Positions 9,208 to 19,122 of a stretch of DNA of 54,819 nucleotides are shown here, in pieces. The translations under genes were made by a program, and so were the position numbers. Numbering within the stretch: position 1 is the first letter of the stretch; every line of letters starts with the position of its first letter. This DNA is from Duganella lactea (lineage in GTDB: Bacteria > Pseudomonadota > Gammaproteobacteria > Burkholderiales > Burkholderiaceae_D). Under the pieces are notes generated by a model. That model was not told the DNA's origin, made no database searches, and saw only the letters and a program-made list of their open reading frames with translations. Location of the stretch: contig NZ_WWCP01000038.1 in assembly GCF_009857505.1 (NCBI RefSeq), forward strand, positions 1 to 54,819, written 5' to 3'.

Positions 9208-12200
9208 CTAGCTCGGGGCGTATGCCAGCAGTTCCTGTTCGATATGCTGCTCCAGCACGGCGAACATCGCGTGCAGTTCCTGGATCAGACGGCTGGCGTT
9301 GCCGGTGTCGGCATCGTGGCGCACCTGTTCGAGCGCGTAGCACAGGTTACCGAACCGCATGGCGCCAACAGCACGGGCAGCCGACTTGATGCGGTGCCCC
9401 ACTTCCGCCAGATGCGCCAGGTCCTCCATCGCCAGCGCTTCATCCATTTCGGCCAGGCCGTCGCGCGCGGAGGACAGGAACAGCAGCGCATACTTGCGCA
9501 TTTTTTCGGCCTTGCCGTCGAAGGTCTGGGCCAGCGTATCGACATCGAACAGCGCCACCGGCGCCTCGGCGTCCGCCGCGATGGCGACCATGGGCGGCGC
9601 CGAGGGTGCCGGTTGGCGTGGCACGAACACCGGCGGCGTTGGCAGCACGGCCGCCCCCTCCGGCAACGAGAAATACGACGGCGGTGGCGGCGCCGGCCTG
9701 CGCGGCGGCTCGCTGGCGCGCGCCCTCTGGCTCATCCACTTGGACAGCATGTTGAACAACAGCTTGGGCGCAATCGGCTTGGTCACAAATTCGTCCATGC
9801 CGGCGTCCAGGCAGCGCTGCTGATCGTCGCGTCCCGCATTGGCGGTCATGGCGATGATCAGCGTGGCCGCCAGCCTGGGGTGGGCGCGGATCAGGCGCGT
9901 GGCCTCGTAGCCGTCCATCACCGGCATTTGCACGTCCATCAGCACGCAGTCGAAACGCTCCTTGAGCAGCAGGTCGATGGCCTCTTTGCCGTTGTTGGCC
10001 ACGCAAACGGTGGCGCCGGCGTCCTCCAGCAGCTCGCGCCCCACCTGCTGGCTGAAGATATTGTCCTCCACCAGCAGGATGGCGGCGCCGCGTATGCTGT
10101 CCAGCACGTTCTGCCGCACCGCTTCGCCGTTCGGCGCGAGGAGACCCACGCCCTGCGCCAGCCGCGCGGTGAACCAGAAGGTGCTGCCCTCGCCCGGCGT
10201 ACTGTCGACACCCACGCCGCCGCCCATCAATTCGGCCAATTGCTTGCTGATGACCAGTCCCAGGCCGGTGCCGCCGTAGCGGCGCGTGGTGGAGGTGTCG
10301 GCCTGATGGAAGGACTGGAACAGTTGCGCCACCTGCTCCGGCGTCATGCCGATGCCCTGGTCGATCACTTCAAACCGAACCAGAATATGGTCGTCGCGCT
10401 CCTCCACCGGCCGGGCGCGGACAATCACCTTGCCGCGGTCCGAGAACTTGATGGCGTTGCTGACGAAGTTCAGCAACACCTGCTCCAGCCGCAGCGGATC
10501 GCCGCGCAGTTGATGCGACAGGCCGGGGCAGATTTCATATACCAGCTGCAGCCCGCGCGTCTGCGCGCTCTCGCTCAACTGGCCGGAGATATTGGCCAGC
10601 AGGGCGTCGAGCGTGAAGTCCAGCACCTCAAGATCCATCTTGCCGGCTTCGATCTTGGAGAAGTCGAGTATGTCGTTGATGATGCCCAGCAGATGCTGAC
10701 CGGAGTGGTAAATCTTCTGCAAATAATCGCGCTGCTTCGGATGCCTGACGGATTTCAGCGCCAGGTGCGCCATGCCGATGATGGAGTTCATCGGCGTGCG
10801 GATCTCGTGGCTCATATTGGACAGGAAGTCGCTCTTGGCCTGGCTGGCGGCATCGGCCTCGTCCTTCAGCTTGTGCAGCGCCGTGACATCGGTGGCCAGG
10901 CCGATCACCGCCAGCGCGCCGCCGCCCAGCTCCACCGGCACCCGGACCGTCCACAGATGCTGCACCGCGCCGCCGCTATTGGTGAACTGCGTTTCGCCGG
11001 TGCGCTTGACGCCATCGGCGAACACCGGCCGTTCCAGCACCCAGGCGGCATCGGCGTCGACGGTCGGCATCAGCTCGCGATCCAGCTTGCCAATGATGTC
11101 GCTGACCGGGCGACCGAGCGATTCGGCCATGCGAGCATTCACGTATACGAAGCGGCGGTTCTGATCCTTCATGTAGACGTGGGCATCGACGTGGTTGAGC
11201 ACCGTGTCGAGCAGCACGCGCTGCTTGATGGCGCGCCGGCGCGACGTGTACAGCACGAACAGGTAACTGTACAACAGCGCCGTGCCGGCAAAACCGGTCA
11301 GCGCGGCGATCCATGGAAAAAACAGGTCGAAGCGGGTCAGCAGCACATCGCGGCGGACCTGTAACTGCGCCTTCCACAAGCTGCCATTGAAGTCGATCGG
11401 CAGCACCGTTTCCAGATAGTCCGCGCGCTGGGCGGACGGCAGCGGCGTGGCGGTCAGCTCGCCGGTGTCGTTGAACAGCAGGCGATCGGTGCTCTCGATC
11501 ACCAGGCGGCGCTGGTCGACGCTGGCGCTGCCGTCGGCGTAGAGCCGCAGGTGCACCTCGCGCATGGCCATTTCGTCGATGGCGCTCTGTATCAGCTTGG
11601 GGACGCTGAAACCCGCGCCGACCGAACCGGCATAGGCGGCGCGCCGCTCGGCGACGGTGGTCAGCGGCATGCCATTGCGATACACCGGAAAACGCACGCC
11701 CAGACCGTAATGCGGCGTTGGCAATGGTACGACGATAGGCTGGCCGGAGGAGGCGACATTGCCGCTGTCACGCGACCGATCCAACATGCTGGCGATGGCG
11801 GGATCAGCGGCGATGTCGATGCCGTGGAGCCCATCGACCATCGGTTCAAGATAGGTCAGCACCGCGTAATGCGCGCGGCGGCCGGGAGGCTGGATGTCGA
11901 ACTGGGGGTAGCCGTCGCCGCGCACGCCGGCGACAAAGGTATCGCGTTCGGCGTCGCTGATGGACGGCGCCCAGCTCAGCACTTCAATCGCCGGGAAATG
12001 GCGCGGAATCTCCAGGCTGGCGACATACTGGCCAAATTGCTGGCGCGAGATGTGGCTGGAGGTCTGAAACAGCGCGGCCAGACCGCGCGTGAGGTCGGAA
12101 TAGGACTTGATGCGCGCGGAGATGCTGAACTGGGTGCTGCGGGCCAGGTTCTCGAAACGCTGGTCGGCATCATCGTCGACGGTCCGCAAGGCGGCGCTGT

Positions 12201-12300
12201 AGAGCAGCACCCCGGCGCTGGTGGCCAGCAGGCATCCCACACCCCAAAACAGCAGGCGAGGTCCGCGCATCGTTCCTTTTGTACCGGAAATATTTGGCAT
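9208..12300 (-). CDS. CHASE-PAS hybrid histidine kinase with REC and HPt domains
   Basis: This is a membrane-bound hybrid sensor kinase of 1030 residues. Order: transmembrane helix (about 15-37), periplasmic CHASE-type sensor (about 60-320), second helix (about 328-351), PAS (365-470), HisKA with phospho-acceptor His498 in SNMSHEIRTPMN, HATPase (N box NFVSNAIKFS, G box YGGTGLGLVIS), REC with Asp789 in VLMDVQMP, a Pro-rich linker (865-905), and HPt with His969 in GHRIKSAAR. All phosphorelay residues are present, so a full His-Asp-His relay to an unlinked regulator is expected. CHASE domains bind small ligands in other systems; the ligand here is unknown. No regulator gene is adjacent. Confidence 0.9.
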   Translation of the reverse strand: MPNISGTKGTMRGPRLLFWGVGCLLATSAGVLLYSAALRTVDDDADQRFENLARSTQFSISARIKSYSDLTRGLAALFQTSSHISRQQFGQYVASLEIPRHFPAIEVLSWAPSISDAERDTFVAGVRGDGYPQFDIQPPGRRAHYAVLTYLEPMVDGLHGIDIAADPAIASMLDRSRDSGNVASSGQPIVVPLPTPHYGLGVRFPVYRNGMPLTTVAERRAAYAGSVGAGFSVPKLIQSAIDEMAMREVHLRLYADGSASVDQRRLVIESTDRLLFNDTGELTATPLPSAQRADYLETVLPIDFNGSLWKAQLQVRRDVLLTRFDLFFPWIAALTGFAGTALLYSYLFVLYTSRRRAIKQRVLLDTVLNHVDAHVYMKDQNRRFVYVNARMAESLGRPVSDIIGKLDRELMPTVDADAAWVLERPVFADGVKRTGETQFTNSGGAVQHLWTVRVPVELGGGALAVIGLATDVTALHKLKDEADAASQAKSDFLSNMSHEIRTPMNSIIGMAHLALKSVRHPKQRDYLQKIYHSGQHLLGIINDILDFSKIEAGKMDLEVLDFTLDALLANISGQLSESAQTRGLQLVYEICPGLSHQLRGDPLRLEQVLLNFVSNAIKFSDRGKVIVRARPVEERDDHILVRFEVIDQGIGMTPEQVAQLFQSFHQADTSTTRRYGGTGLGLVISKQLAELMGGGVGVDSTPGEGSTFWFTARLAQGVGLLAPNGEAVRQNVLDSIRGAAILLVEDNIFSQQVGRELLEDAGATVCVANNGKEAIDLLLKERFDCVLMDVQMPVMDGYEATRLIRAHPRLAATLIIAMTANAGRDDQQRCLDAGMDEFVTKPIAPKLLFNMLSKWMSQRARASEPPRRPAPPPPSYFSLPEGAAVLPTPPVFVPRQPAPSAPPMVAIAADAEAPVALFDVDTLAQTFDGKAEKMRKYALLFLSSARDGLAEMDEALAMEDLAHLAEVGHRIKSAARAVGAMRFGNLCYALEQVRHDADTGNASRLIQELHAMFAVLEQHIEQELLAYAPS

Positions 12301-12437
12301 CAGAGCAGCATACTATTAATGCCGTGCGGGAACCAGAGAAACAATTGGAGAGATTTAAGTTTGTGGATTGCATTTTAAACGGAACCCTTTACAGCAAGGG
12401 TCGCTCTAAATGATGAGACTGTTTCACGGAGGCGATC

Positions 12438-14009
12438 ATGCGCGTATTTTTCACCACAGTCCTGCTGGGTTGGATGGTGCTGGAGCCGGCCCATGCAATC
12501 GACGAGCACGCGGAGTTTGATACCGTATTGCAAGTACCGTTTCAGTCAGACAGCGCCGGGCAGCGGCGTGTAGTGATGCGCTTCTCACCGCCGGATAATC
12601 ATCGGCATCTGTTGCGCTGGCGGCTGGAGCTATTGCCGCGCCATGATGAAACGGTGGTGCGGAGCTGGCGCGGCGAACGTATGCTCGACGGCGAGGCGGC
12701 CGAGGTCAGCAAGATCTGGCGGGCGGCGGTGCCGGACGGCGTCTACAGAATGCGCTTGCGCGCCGGACTTGACGATGGAACGGAGGTCGAACAAGAGTGG
12801 CCGGTGGCGGTCGGCGCGCACAGGCCGCCGCCGGCAATGCTTGCGCCAGCCCAGCCTCTTGCGGACACCGACAGGCGGCAGACGACCGGCTACGATGTCT
12901 ATCTGGGCAACCTGCACAGCCAGACCAACCACAGCGATGGCGGCGGAGCACTCGACCAATGCGACGGCGCACAAGCGCCGCAGTCCGGCGCCTACGGTCC
13001 TGCCGACGCCTATGCGTATGCCGCACAGCACGGCCTGGACTTTCTGATGACATCCGAACACAATCACATGTACGACGGTTCCGACGGCACCAGAGCGGAC
13101 GCGAACGCCAACACCGCGCGCGCCCTGTTCCACGACGGCCTGCGCCTGGCGGAGCAATGGAACGCGGGGGCCAACCAGCTGCTGGCGATCTACGGCCAGG
13201 AATGGGGCACCATCAGCAAGGGTGGCCACATCAATATCCTCAACGCCGGCGCCCTGCTCGGCTGGGAACGCAACGCGACGGGCGAACTGCTGGCCGACGA
13301 GGAAGTCCCGAAGAACGACTACGCCAGCCTCTACACGCTGATGGCCGGGCGAGGCTGGTTCGGCCAATTCAACCATCCGCAAAAAGACCAGTTCGTCGCC
13401 GACGGCAAACCGCTGGCCTGGACCGAAGACGGCGACGCCAACATGCTGCTCTGCGAGGTCATGAACAGCAGCGCCTACTCCACCAACACCAGCGAAACCG
13501 AAACGCGGCGCAGCAATTTCGAATCCACCTGCAACGCTCTGCTGGAAGCCGGCTACCATCTGGCGTTCAGCAGCAATCAGGACAATCACTGCGCCAACTG
13601 GGGCGCCGCCTATTCCAACCGCACGGCGGTGCTTTTGCCGCGCAATACGCCGCTGACCCGAAACAGCCTGCTGGAAGCGCTGCAAGCCCGCCGCGTCTAC
13701 GCCACCATGGACAAGCAGGCGCAACTGATCTTCACCGCCAACGGCCACATGATGGGCGCACGCATCACCAACGCCGGCAAAGTCACACTGCGGCTACGCT
13801 ACACCAGCGGCAGCGGCCGCGAACCGGTGGCGGTCGCGATCTTCCACGGCGTTCCCGGCCGAAATGGCAAGGTTGCCACACTAGCAAGCACACAACAACG
13901 CACCATCACGCCGTTACCAGGAGAACACTTCTATTACGCCAGAGTGACGCAGGACGACGGCAAAATGCTGTGGAGCGCGCCCATTTGGGTGACACAGAAA
14001 ACACGCTGA
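12438..14009 (+). CDS. Exported CehA/McbA-like PHP-domain metallohydrolase
   Basis: The 523-residue product starts with a signal peptide (cleavage near the AHA at about residues 18-20) and a beta-rich N-terminal part of about 130 residues. A PHP-type metallohydrolase domain follows. Its metal-ligand motifs are visible: GNLHSQTNHSDG, TSEHNH, GQEWGT, GGHINIL, FNHPQ and SNQDNH. PHP enzymes of the CehA/McbA group hydrolyse phosphoesters, carbamates or related bonds; the substrate cannot be told. A GGAGG ribosome-binding site sits just upstream of the ATG, and the gene diverges from the CHASE kinase. It has no obvious operon partner. Confidence 0.8.
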   Translation: MRVFFTTVLLGWMVLEPAHAIDEHAEFDTVLQVPFQSDSAGQRRVVMRFSPPDNHRHLLRWRLELLPRHDETVVRSWRGERMLDGEAAEVSKIWRAAVPDGVYRMRLRAGLDDGTEVEQEWPVAVGAHRPPPAMLAPAQPLADTDRRQTTGYDVYLGNLHSQTNHSDGGGALDQCDGAQAPQSGAYGPADAYAYAAQHGLDFLMTSEHNHMYDGSDGTRADANANTARALFHDGLRLAEQWNAGANQLLAIYGQEWGTISKGGHINILNAGALLGWERNATGELLADEEVPKNDYASLYTLMAGRGWFGQFNHPQKDQFVADGKPLAWTEDGDANMLLCEVMNSSAYSTNTSETETRRSNFESTCNALLEAGYHLAFSSNQDNHCANWGAAYSNRTAVLLPRNTPLTRNSLLEALQARRVYATMDKQAQLIFTANGHMMGARITNAGKVTLRLRYTSGSGREPVAVAIFHGVPGRNGKVATLASTQQRTITPLPGEHFYYARVTQDDGKMLWSAPIWVTQKTR

Positions 14010-14121
14010 GTCGCTTGCAATCGTGCGCATTAAAAAATTTATTTCCGATAATATTTTTTGGAACGAAATGGTGGAATAATAATCACTCTCAAACCGCTAC
14101 CATCGACCAGCCGCCGTGTAG

Positions 14122-14226
14122 ACTCCCAAAGCACTCATCGTCAATGACGAGCAGACCATCCTGTTTTCCCTGGAAAACTTGCTACCCAATATCAACTCAA
14201 CTTCCCTCCTGAGCAACGAGGAATAG
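14122..14226 (+). pseudogene. Remnant of a response-regulator receiver domain
   Basis: One frame upstream of the HAMP kinase reads PKALIVNDEQTILFSLENLL, which closely resembles the start of a REC domain (usual pattern LIVDDExxILFSL). One of the two conserved acidic residues has become Asn. An in-frame TAG precedes the fragment and a TAG ends it at 14224-14226, after 34 codons, with no ATG. The remaining roughly 90 residues of a receiver are absent. It lies where a regulator gene could sit ahead of the kinase, 3 bp before the kinase ATG. Chance resemblance is possible, since only about 20 residues carry the signal. Confidence 0.45.
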
Positions 14227-14229
14227 GCA

Positions 14230-17200
14230 ATGAACAATATGACCGACCTGGGCGAACAGCTGGACGCGAAAATTCTGCTGTCCACGCTGGTGGCGCTGAA
14301 AAAAGGCGATTTTTCAGTGCGCATGCCATCCGACTGGATCGGCATGGCCGGCAAGATCGCCGACACGCTGAACGACATCATCGACACCAAGGCGCGCATG
14401 GTGCGCGAGGTGACAGAGGTCAGCCGCGTGGTGGGTCACGAAGGCCGGCTGACCCAGCGCGCCGAGATGACCAACACCAGCGGCGGCTGGGCCACCATTC
14501 TCAGTTCCGTCAATACGCTGATCGACGATCTGGTGCGCCCCACATCGGAAATGGCACGCGTGATCGGCGCGGTGGCGAAGGGCGACCTGTCGCAAACCAT
14601 GGCGCTGGAGGTGGACGGCCACCCGCTGAAGGGCCAGTACCTGCGGGCGGCGATGACCGCCAATACCATGGTGGAGCAGCTGTCGTCGTTCTCGTCCGAG
14701 GTAACGCGGGTGGCGCGCGAGGTGGGCACCGAAGGGAAACTGGGCGGCCAGGCGCAGGTGAAAGGCGTGGCCGGCACGTGGAAAGACTTGACCGACTCGG
14801 TGAACTCCATGGCGGGCAACCTGACCTCGCAGGTGCGTAACATCGCCGAGGTGACGACGGCGGTGGCGAATGGCGACTTGTCGAAAAAGATCACGGTGGA
14901 CGTGCGCGGCGAGATTCTGCAACTGAAGGACACCATCAACGTGATGGTGGACCAGTTGCGCTCCTTCGCCTCCGAGGTAACGCGGGTGGCGCGCGAAGTC
15001 GGCACCGAAGGTAAGCTGGGCGGCCAGGCGTATGTGCCGGGCGTCGGCGGCACCTGGAAGGACTTGACCGACAACGTGAACTTCATGGCCTCCAACTTGA
15101 CGGGCCAGGTACGTAACATCGCGGCGGTGACAACGGCGGTGGCGAACGGCGACCTGTCGAAAAAGATCACCGTGGACGTCAAGGGCGAGATTCTGGAACT
15201 GAAGAACACCATCAACGTGATGGTGGACCAGTTGTCCTCCTTCGCCTCCGAGGTAACGCGGGTGGCGCGCGAGGTCGGCACCGAAGGTAAGCTGGGCGGC
15301 CAGGCGCAGGTGAAAGGCGTGGCCGGTACCTGGAAGGACTTGACCGACTCGGTCAACTCGATGGCGGGTAATCTGACAGGCCAGGTGCGTAACATCGCCG
15401 ACGTGACCACGGCCGTGGCCAACGGTGACTTGTCGAAGAAAATCACGGTGGACGTCAAAGGCGAGATTCTGGAGCTGAAAAATACCATCAACGTGATGGT
15501 GGACCAGTTGAACTCCTTCGCCTCCGAAGTAACGCGCGTGGCGCGCGAGGTGGGCACCGAGGGTAAGCTGGGCGGCCAGGCCAACGTGCCTGGCGTCGCC
15601 GGCACCTGGAAGGACTTGACCGACGGCGTGAACTCGATGGCGGGCAACTTGACGGGCCAGGTGCGTAACATCGCCGACGTGACCACCGCCGTGGCCAATG
15701 GCGACCTGTCGAAAAAAATCACGGTGGACGTCAAAGGCGAGATTCTTGAGTTGAAAAACACCATCAACGTGATGGTGGACCAGTTGTCCTCCTTCGCCTC
15801 CGAAGTAACGCGGGTGGCGCGCGAGGTCGGCACCGAAGGTAAGCTGGGCGGCCAGGCTTATGTACCGGGCGTTGGCGGTACCTGGAAGGACTTGACCGAC
15901 AACGTCAACTTCATGGCATCCAACCTGACGGGCCAGGTGCGTAACATCGCGGCGGTGACGACGGCGGTGGCGCGTGGTGACCTGTCGAAGAAAATCACGG
16001 TGGACGTCAAGGGTGAGATTCTTGAACTGAAAGACACCATCAACGTGATGGTGGACCAGCTGTCCTCCTTCGCCTCCGAGGTGACGCGCGTGGCGCGCGA
16101 GGTCGGTACCGAAGGTAAGCTGGGCGGCCAGGCGAATGTGTCCGGCGTGGCCGGCACCTGGAAGGACTTGACCGAGAACGTCAACCAGTTGGCGGCCAAC
16201 CTGACCAACCAGGTGCGCGCGATTGCGGAGGTGGCGACGGCGGTGACACGCGGCGACTTGTCGCGCTCCATTCAAGTGGAAGCGCGCGGCGAGGTGTCCT
16301 ACTTGAAGGACAACATCAATGAGATGATCCGTAACCTGAAGGACACCACGCTGAAGAACGCGCAGCAGGATTGGCTGAAGACCAATCTGGCGCGCTTCAC
16401 GCGACTGCTGCAAGGCCAGCGCGACTTGCAGGCGGTGACCAAGCTGATTCTGTCCGAACTGGCCCCGCTGGTGTCGGCGCACCACGGCGTGTTCTACATG
16501 ATGGACTCGCAGGAGTCGGACGCGCGCCTGCGCATGATCGCCAGCTACGGCTACCGTTCCAGCCGCAAGCTGCCGACCTCCTTCCTGCCGGGCGAAGGGC
16601 TGGTGGGCCAGTGCGCGCTAGAGAAGGTGCGCATCTGGCTGACCGACGTGCCACGCGATTACATCGTGGTGTCGTCCGGCCTGGGCGCGGCGCCGCCGAC
16701 CAATATCGTGGTGTTGCCGATTCTGTTCGAGCAGCAGGTGAAAGCGGTGATCGAGATCGCGTCGCTGGACCGCTTCACCGAAACCCACCTGTCCTTCCTC
16801 GACCAGTTGATGGAATCGATCGGCGTGGTGCTGAACACCATTGAGGCGAACAGCCGTACCGAATCGCTGTTGACGCAATCGCAGTCGCTGGCGCAGGAAC
16901 TGCAGCAGACCAACCAGGAGCTGGCGGAAAAGGCGCGCCTGCTGTCCGAGCAGAATATCGAGGTGGAACGCAAGAACCGCGAGGTGGAACAAGCGAAGCT
17001 GGCGCTGGAAGAGAAAGCCACGCAGCTGGCCCTGTCCTCCAAGTACAAATCCGAGTTCCTGGCGAATATGTCGCACGAGTTGCGCACGCCGCTGAATTCG
17101 CTGCTGATCCTGGCGCAGCAACTGGGCGACAACCCGGACGGCAACCTGTCCGGCAAGCAGGTGGAATTCGCCAAGACCATCCACGGCTCCGGCTCCGACC

Positions 17201-19122
17201 TTCTGACGCTGATCAACGACATTCTGGACCTGTCGAAGATCGAATCCGGCACGGTCACGCTGGACGTCTCGGAGTACCGCTTCCAGAATCTGCGCAATTA
17301 CGTGGATCGCACTTTCCGCCACATGGCCGAGGCCAAGCATCTTGGCTTCTCGGTGGAGCTGAAGGACAATCTGCCGACGGCCATGATGACCGACACCACG
17401 CGCTTGCAGCAGGTGTTGAAAAACCTGCTGTCCAATGCGTTCAAGTTCACCACGCACGGCCATGTTTCGCTGGTCATCAGCGTGGTGAAGAGCGGTTTCA
17501 CCAGCGACCACCCGAACCTGCTGCATGCGGACGCGGTCATGTCGTTCGCGGTCAGCGACACCGGGGTCGGCATCGCCGCGGACAAGCTGCAACTGATCTT
17601 CGAGGCGTTCCAGCAGGCCGACGGCTCCACCGCCCGCAAGTACGGCGGCACGGGCCTGGGTCTGTCGATTTCGCGCGAGCTGGCGCGCCTGCTGGGTGGC
17701 GAGATTCGCGTCGAATCGGTGGTCGGCAATGGGTCGACGTTCACGCTGTTCCTGCCGTACAACCGCGCTGGCTTCATCAACTACGACACGGTGCGCGCGC
17801 CGCAGGTACGCCTGCCGCTGCCAACGCCGCAGGTGGTGTACGTGCCGCCGGCGCCGGCCGAAACCGCGCCGTTGGACCACGGCGACAGCGAGCTGGATGC
17901 GGATCTGGACGAATACAGCGGCAGCGACGACCGGGGTTTGGTGGCGCCGGGAGATCCGTCCGTGCTGATCATCGAGGACGACGAACGCTTCTCGCAGGTG
18001 GTGCTGGGCTTTGCGCGCGAGAAGAACTTCAAGGGCATCGTCACCATGCACGGCGACTCGGCACTGAGCCTGGCGCGAGATTATCTGCCGTCGGCGATCC
18101 TGCTGGATCTGGATCTGCCGGATATCGACGGCTTCACGGTGCTGGACCGCCTGAAGCGCGATCCGAGCACGCGGCATATTCCGGTGCATGTGATGTCATC
18201 GCTGCGCGAGCGGGAACGCGCACTGCGGCTCGGCGCCATCTCGTACTTGAATAAACCGGTCAGCAAGAAGGCCTTGCAGGAAGAGTTTTCGCGGATTCAG
18301 AAGTTCCTGCTGGGCGGGAAGCGCAGCCTGCTGGTGGTGGATGACGAGCCGGCGCAGCGCGAAAACATCATCGCGCTGATCGGCGATGCGGATATCCATA
18401 TCGTGGCGGTGGATACCGGCCAGGCGGCGCTGGATGCCCTGCGCGAGCAGCATTTCGATTGCATGGTGCTGGACCTGACGCTGCCCGATATCAGCGGCTT
18501 CGATCTGCTGGATATCATCGGCAAGGATGAAGCCCTGCGCGATCTGCCGGTGGTGATCAACACGGCCAAGGATCTGGACCGCAAGGAAGTGGCCAAGCTG
18601 AAACGCTACGCCAAGACGATCGTAATCAAGGATGCCCGTTCGCCGGAGCGGCTGCTCGATGAGACGGCGCTGTTCCTGCACCGTTCGCAGGCCAGTCTGC
18701 CGGAGGCGCAGCGGCGCATGCTGGAGGAAATCCATGCGGCCGAAGGCGGGCTGGCGGGACGCAAGGTGCTGATCGTCGATGATGACTTGCGCAATATCTT
18801 CGCGCTGTCGTCGCTGCTGGAGCGGCAGCAGATGCAGGTGTCGTTCGCCGAAAATGGCCGCGATGGCATCGAGGTGCTGGAGCGCGATCCGACCATCGAG
18901 ATCGTCCTGATGGACATCATGATGCCGGAGATGGACGGCTACGACACGATGCGGGCGATCCGTCGCATCCCGAAATTCAAGTCGCTGCCGATTATCACGC
19001 TGACGGCAAAGGCGATGAAGGGTGACCGCGACAAGTGCATCGCGGCCGGGGCGTCGGACTACATCACCAAGCCGGTGAATGTTGCGCAACTGCTGTCGCT
19101 GATGCGCGTGTGGCTGCACTGA
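14230..19122 (+). CDS. Soluble HAMP-array hybrid histidine kinase with GAF and three REC domains
   Basis: The 1630-residue product has no signal peptide or clear membrane helix, so it should be cytoplasmic. An N-terminal array of HAMP-type units (residues about 20-710) includes six near-identical 92-residue repeats, each with EVGTEGKLGGQ, GTWKDLTD and NGDLSKKITVDV or close variants. Then come a GAF domain (about 740-875), a coiled coil (about 880-935), HisKA with His949 in ANMSHELRTPLN, HATPase (NLLSNAFKF near 1065, GTGLGLSIS near 1140) and three REC domains starting near 1244, 1367 and 1513. Poly-HAMP soluble kinases of this plan resemble fungal group III osmosensing kinases and bacterial relatives. 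The stop overlaps the next ATG, so the CheR-like protein is probably co-translated. Confidence 0.9.
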   Translation: MNNMTDLGEQLDAKILLSTLVALKKGDFSVRMPSDWIGMAGKIADTLNDIIDTKARMVREVTEVSRVVGHEGRLTQRAEMTNTSGGWATILSSVNTLIDDLVRPTSEMARVIGAVAKGDLSQTMALEVDGHPLKGQYLRAAMTANTMVEQLSSFSSEVTRVAREVGTEGKLGGQAQVKGVAGTWKDLTDSVNSMAGNLTSQVRNIAEVTTAVANGDLSKKITVDVRGEILQLKDTINVMVDQLRSFASEVTRVAREVGTEGKLGGQAYVPGVGGTWKDLTDNVNFMASNLTGQVRNIAAVTTAVANGDLSKKITVDVKGEILELKNTINVMVDQLSSFASEVTRVAREVGTEGKLGGQAQVKGVAGTWKDLTDSVNSMAGNLTGQVRNIADVTTAVANGDLSKKITVDVKGEILELKNTINVMVDQLNSFASEVTRVAREVGTEGKLGGQANVPGVAGTWKDLTDGVNSMAGNLTGQVRNIADVTTAVANGDLSKKITVDVKGEILELKNTINVMVDQLSSFASEVTRVAREVGTEGKLGGQAYVPGVGGTWKDLTDNVNFMASNLTGQVRNIAAVTTAVARGDLSKKITVDVKGEILELKDTINVMVDQLSSFASEVTRVAREVGTEGKLGGQANVSGVAGTWKDLTENVNQLAANLTNQVRAIAEVATAVTRGDLSRSIQVEARGEVSYLKDNINEMIRNLKDTTLKNAQQDWLKTNLARFTRLLQGQRDLQAVTKLILSELAPLVSAHHGVFYMMDSQESDARLRMIASYGYRSSRKLPTSFLPGEGLVGQCALEKVRIWLTDVPRDYIVVSSGLGAAPPTNIVVLPILFEQQVKAVIEIASLDRFTETHLSFLDQLMESIGVVLNTIEANSRTESLLTQSQSLAQELQQTNQELAEKARLLSEQNIEVERKNREVEQAKLALEEKATQLALSSKYKSEFLANMSHELRTPLNSLLILAQQLGDNPDGNLSGKQVEFAKTIHGSGSDLLTLINDILDLSKIESGTVTLDVSEYRFQNLRNYVDRTFRHMAEAKHLGFSVELKDNLPTAMMTDTTRLQQVLKNLLSNAFKFTTHGHVSLVISVVKSGFTSDHPNLLHADAVMSFAVSDTGVGIAADKLQLIFEAFQQADGSTARKYGGTGLGLSISRELARLLGGEIRVESVVGNGSTFTLFLPYNRAGFINYDTVRAPQVRLPLPTPQVVYVPPAPAETAPLDHGDSELDADLDEYSGSDDRGLVAPGDPSVLIIEDDERFSQVVLGFAREKNFKGIVTMHGDSALSLARDYLPSAILLDLDLPDIDGFTVLDRLKRDPSTRHIPVHVMSSLRERERALRLGAISYLNKPVSKKALQEEFSRIQKFLLGGKRSLLVVDDEPAQRENIIALIGDADIHIVAVDTGQAALDALREQHFDCMVLDLTLPDISGFDLLDIIGKDEALRDLPVVINTAKDLDRKEVAKLKRYAKTIVIKDARSPERLLDETALFLHRSQASLPEAQRRMLEEIHAAEGGLAGRKVLIVDDDLRNIFALSSLLERQQMQVSFAENGRDGIEVLERDPTIEIVLMDIMMPEMDGYDTMRAIRRIPKFKSLPIITLTAKAMKGDRDKCIAAGASDYITKPVNVAQLLSLMRVWLH
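14698..16353 (+). repeat. Six tandem 276-bp repeats encoding HAMP units
   Basis: The codon for the Glu of SEVTRVAREV recurs at 14698, 14974, 15250, 15526, 15802 and 16078, exactly 276 bases apart (92 codons). Units 1-5 are close to identical at the DNA level. Units 2 and 5 share the variant AYVPGVGG...NVNFMASN, while units 1 and 3 share AQVKGVAG...SVNSMAGN, which points to duplication of blocks. The last unit is the most diverged. Confidence 0.95.

Noticed and set aside
14698..16353. CRISPR-like repeat array
   Set aside because: Repeats are 276 bp, in frame and encode HAMP units; there are no spacers or cas genes.
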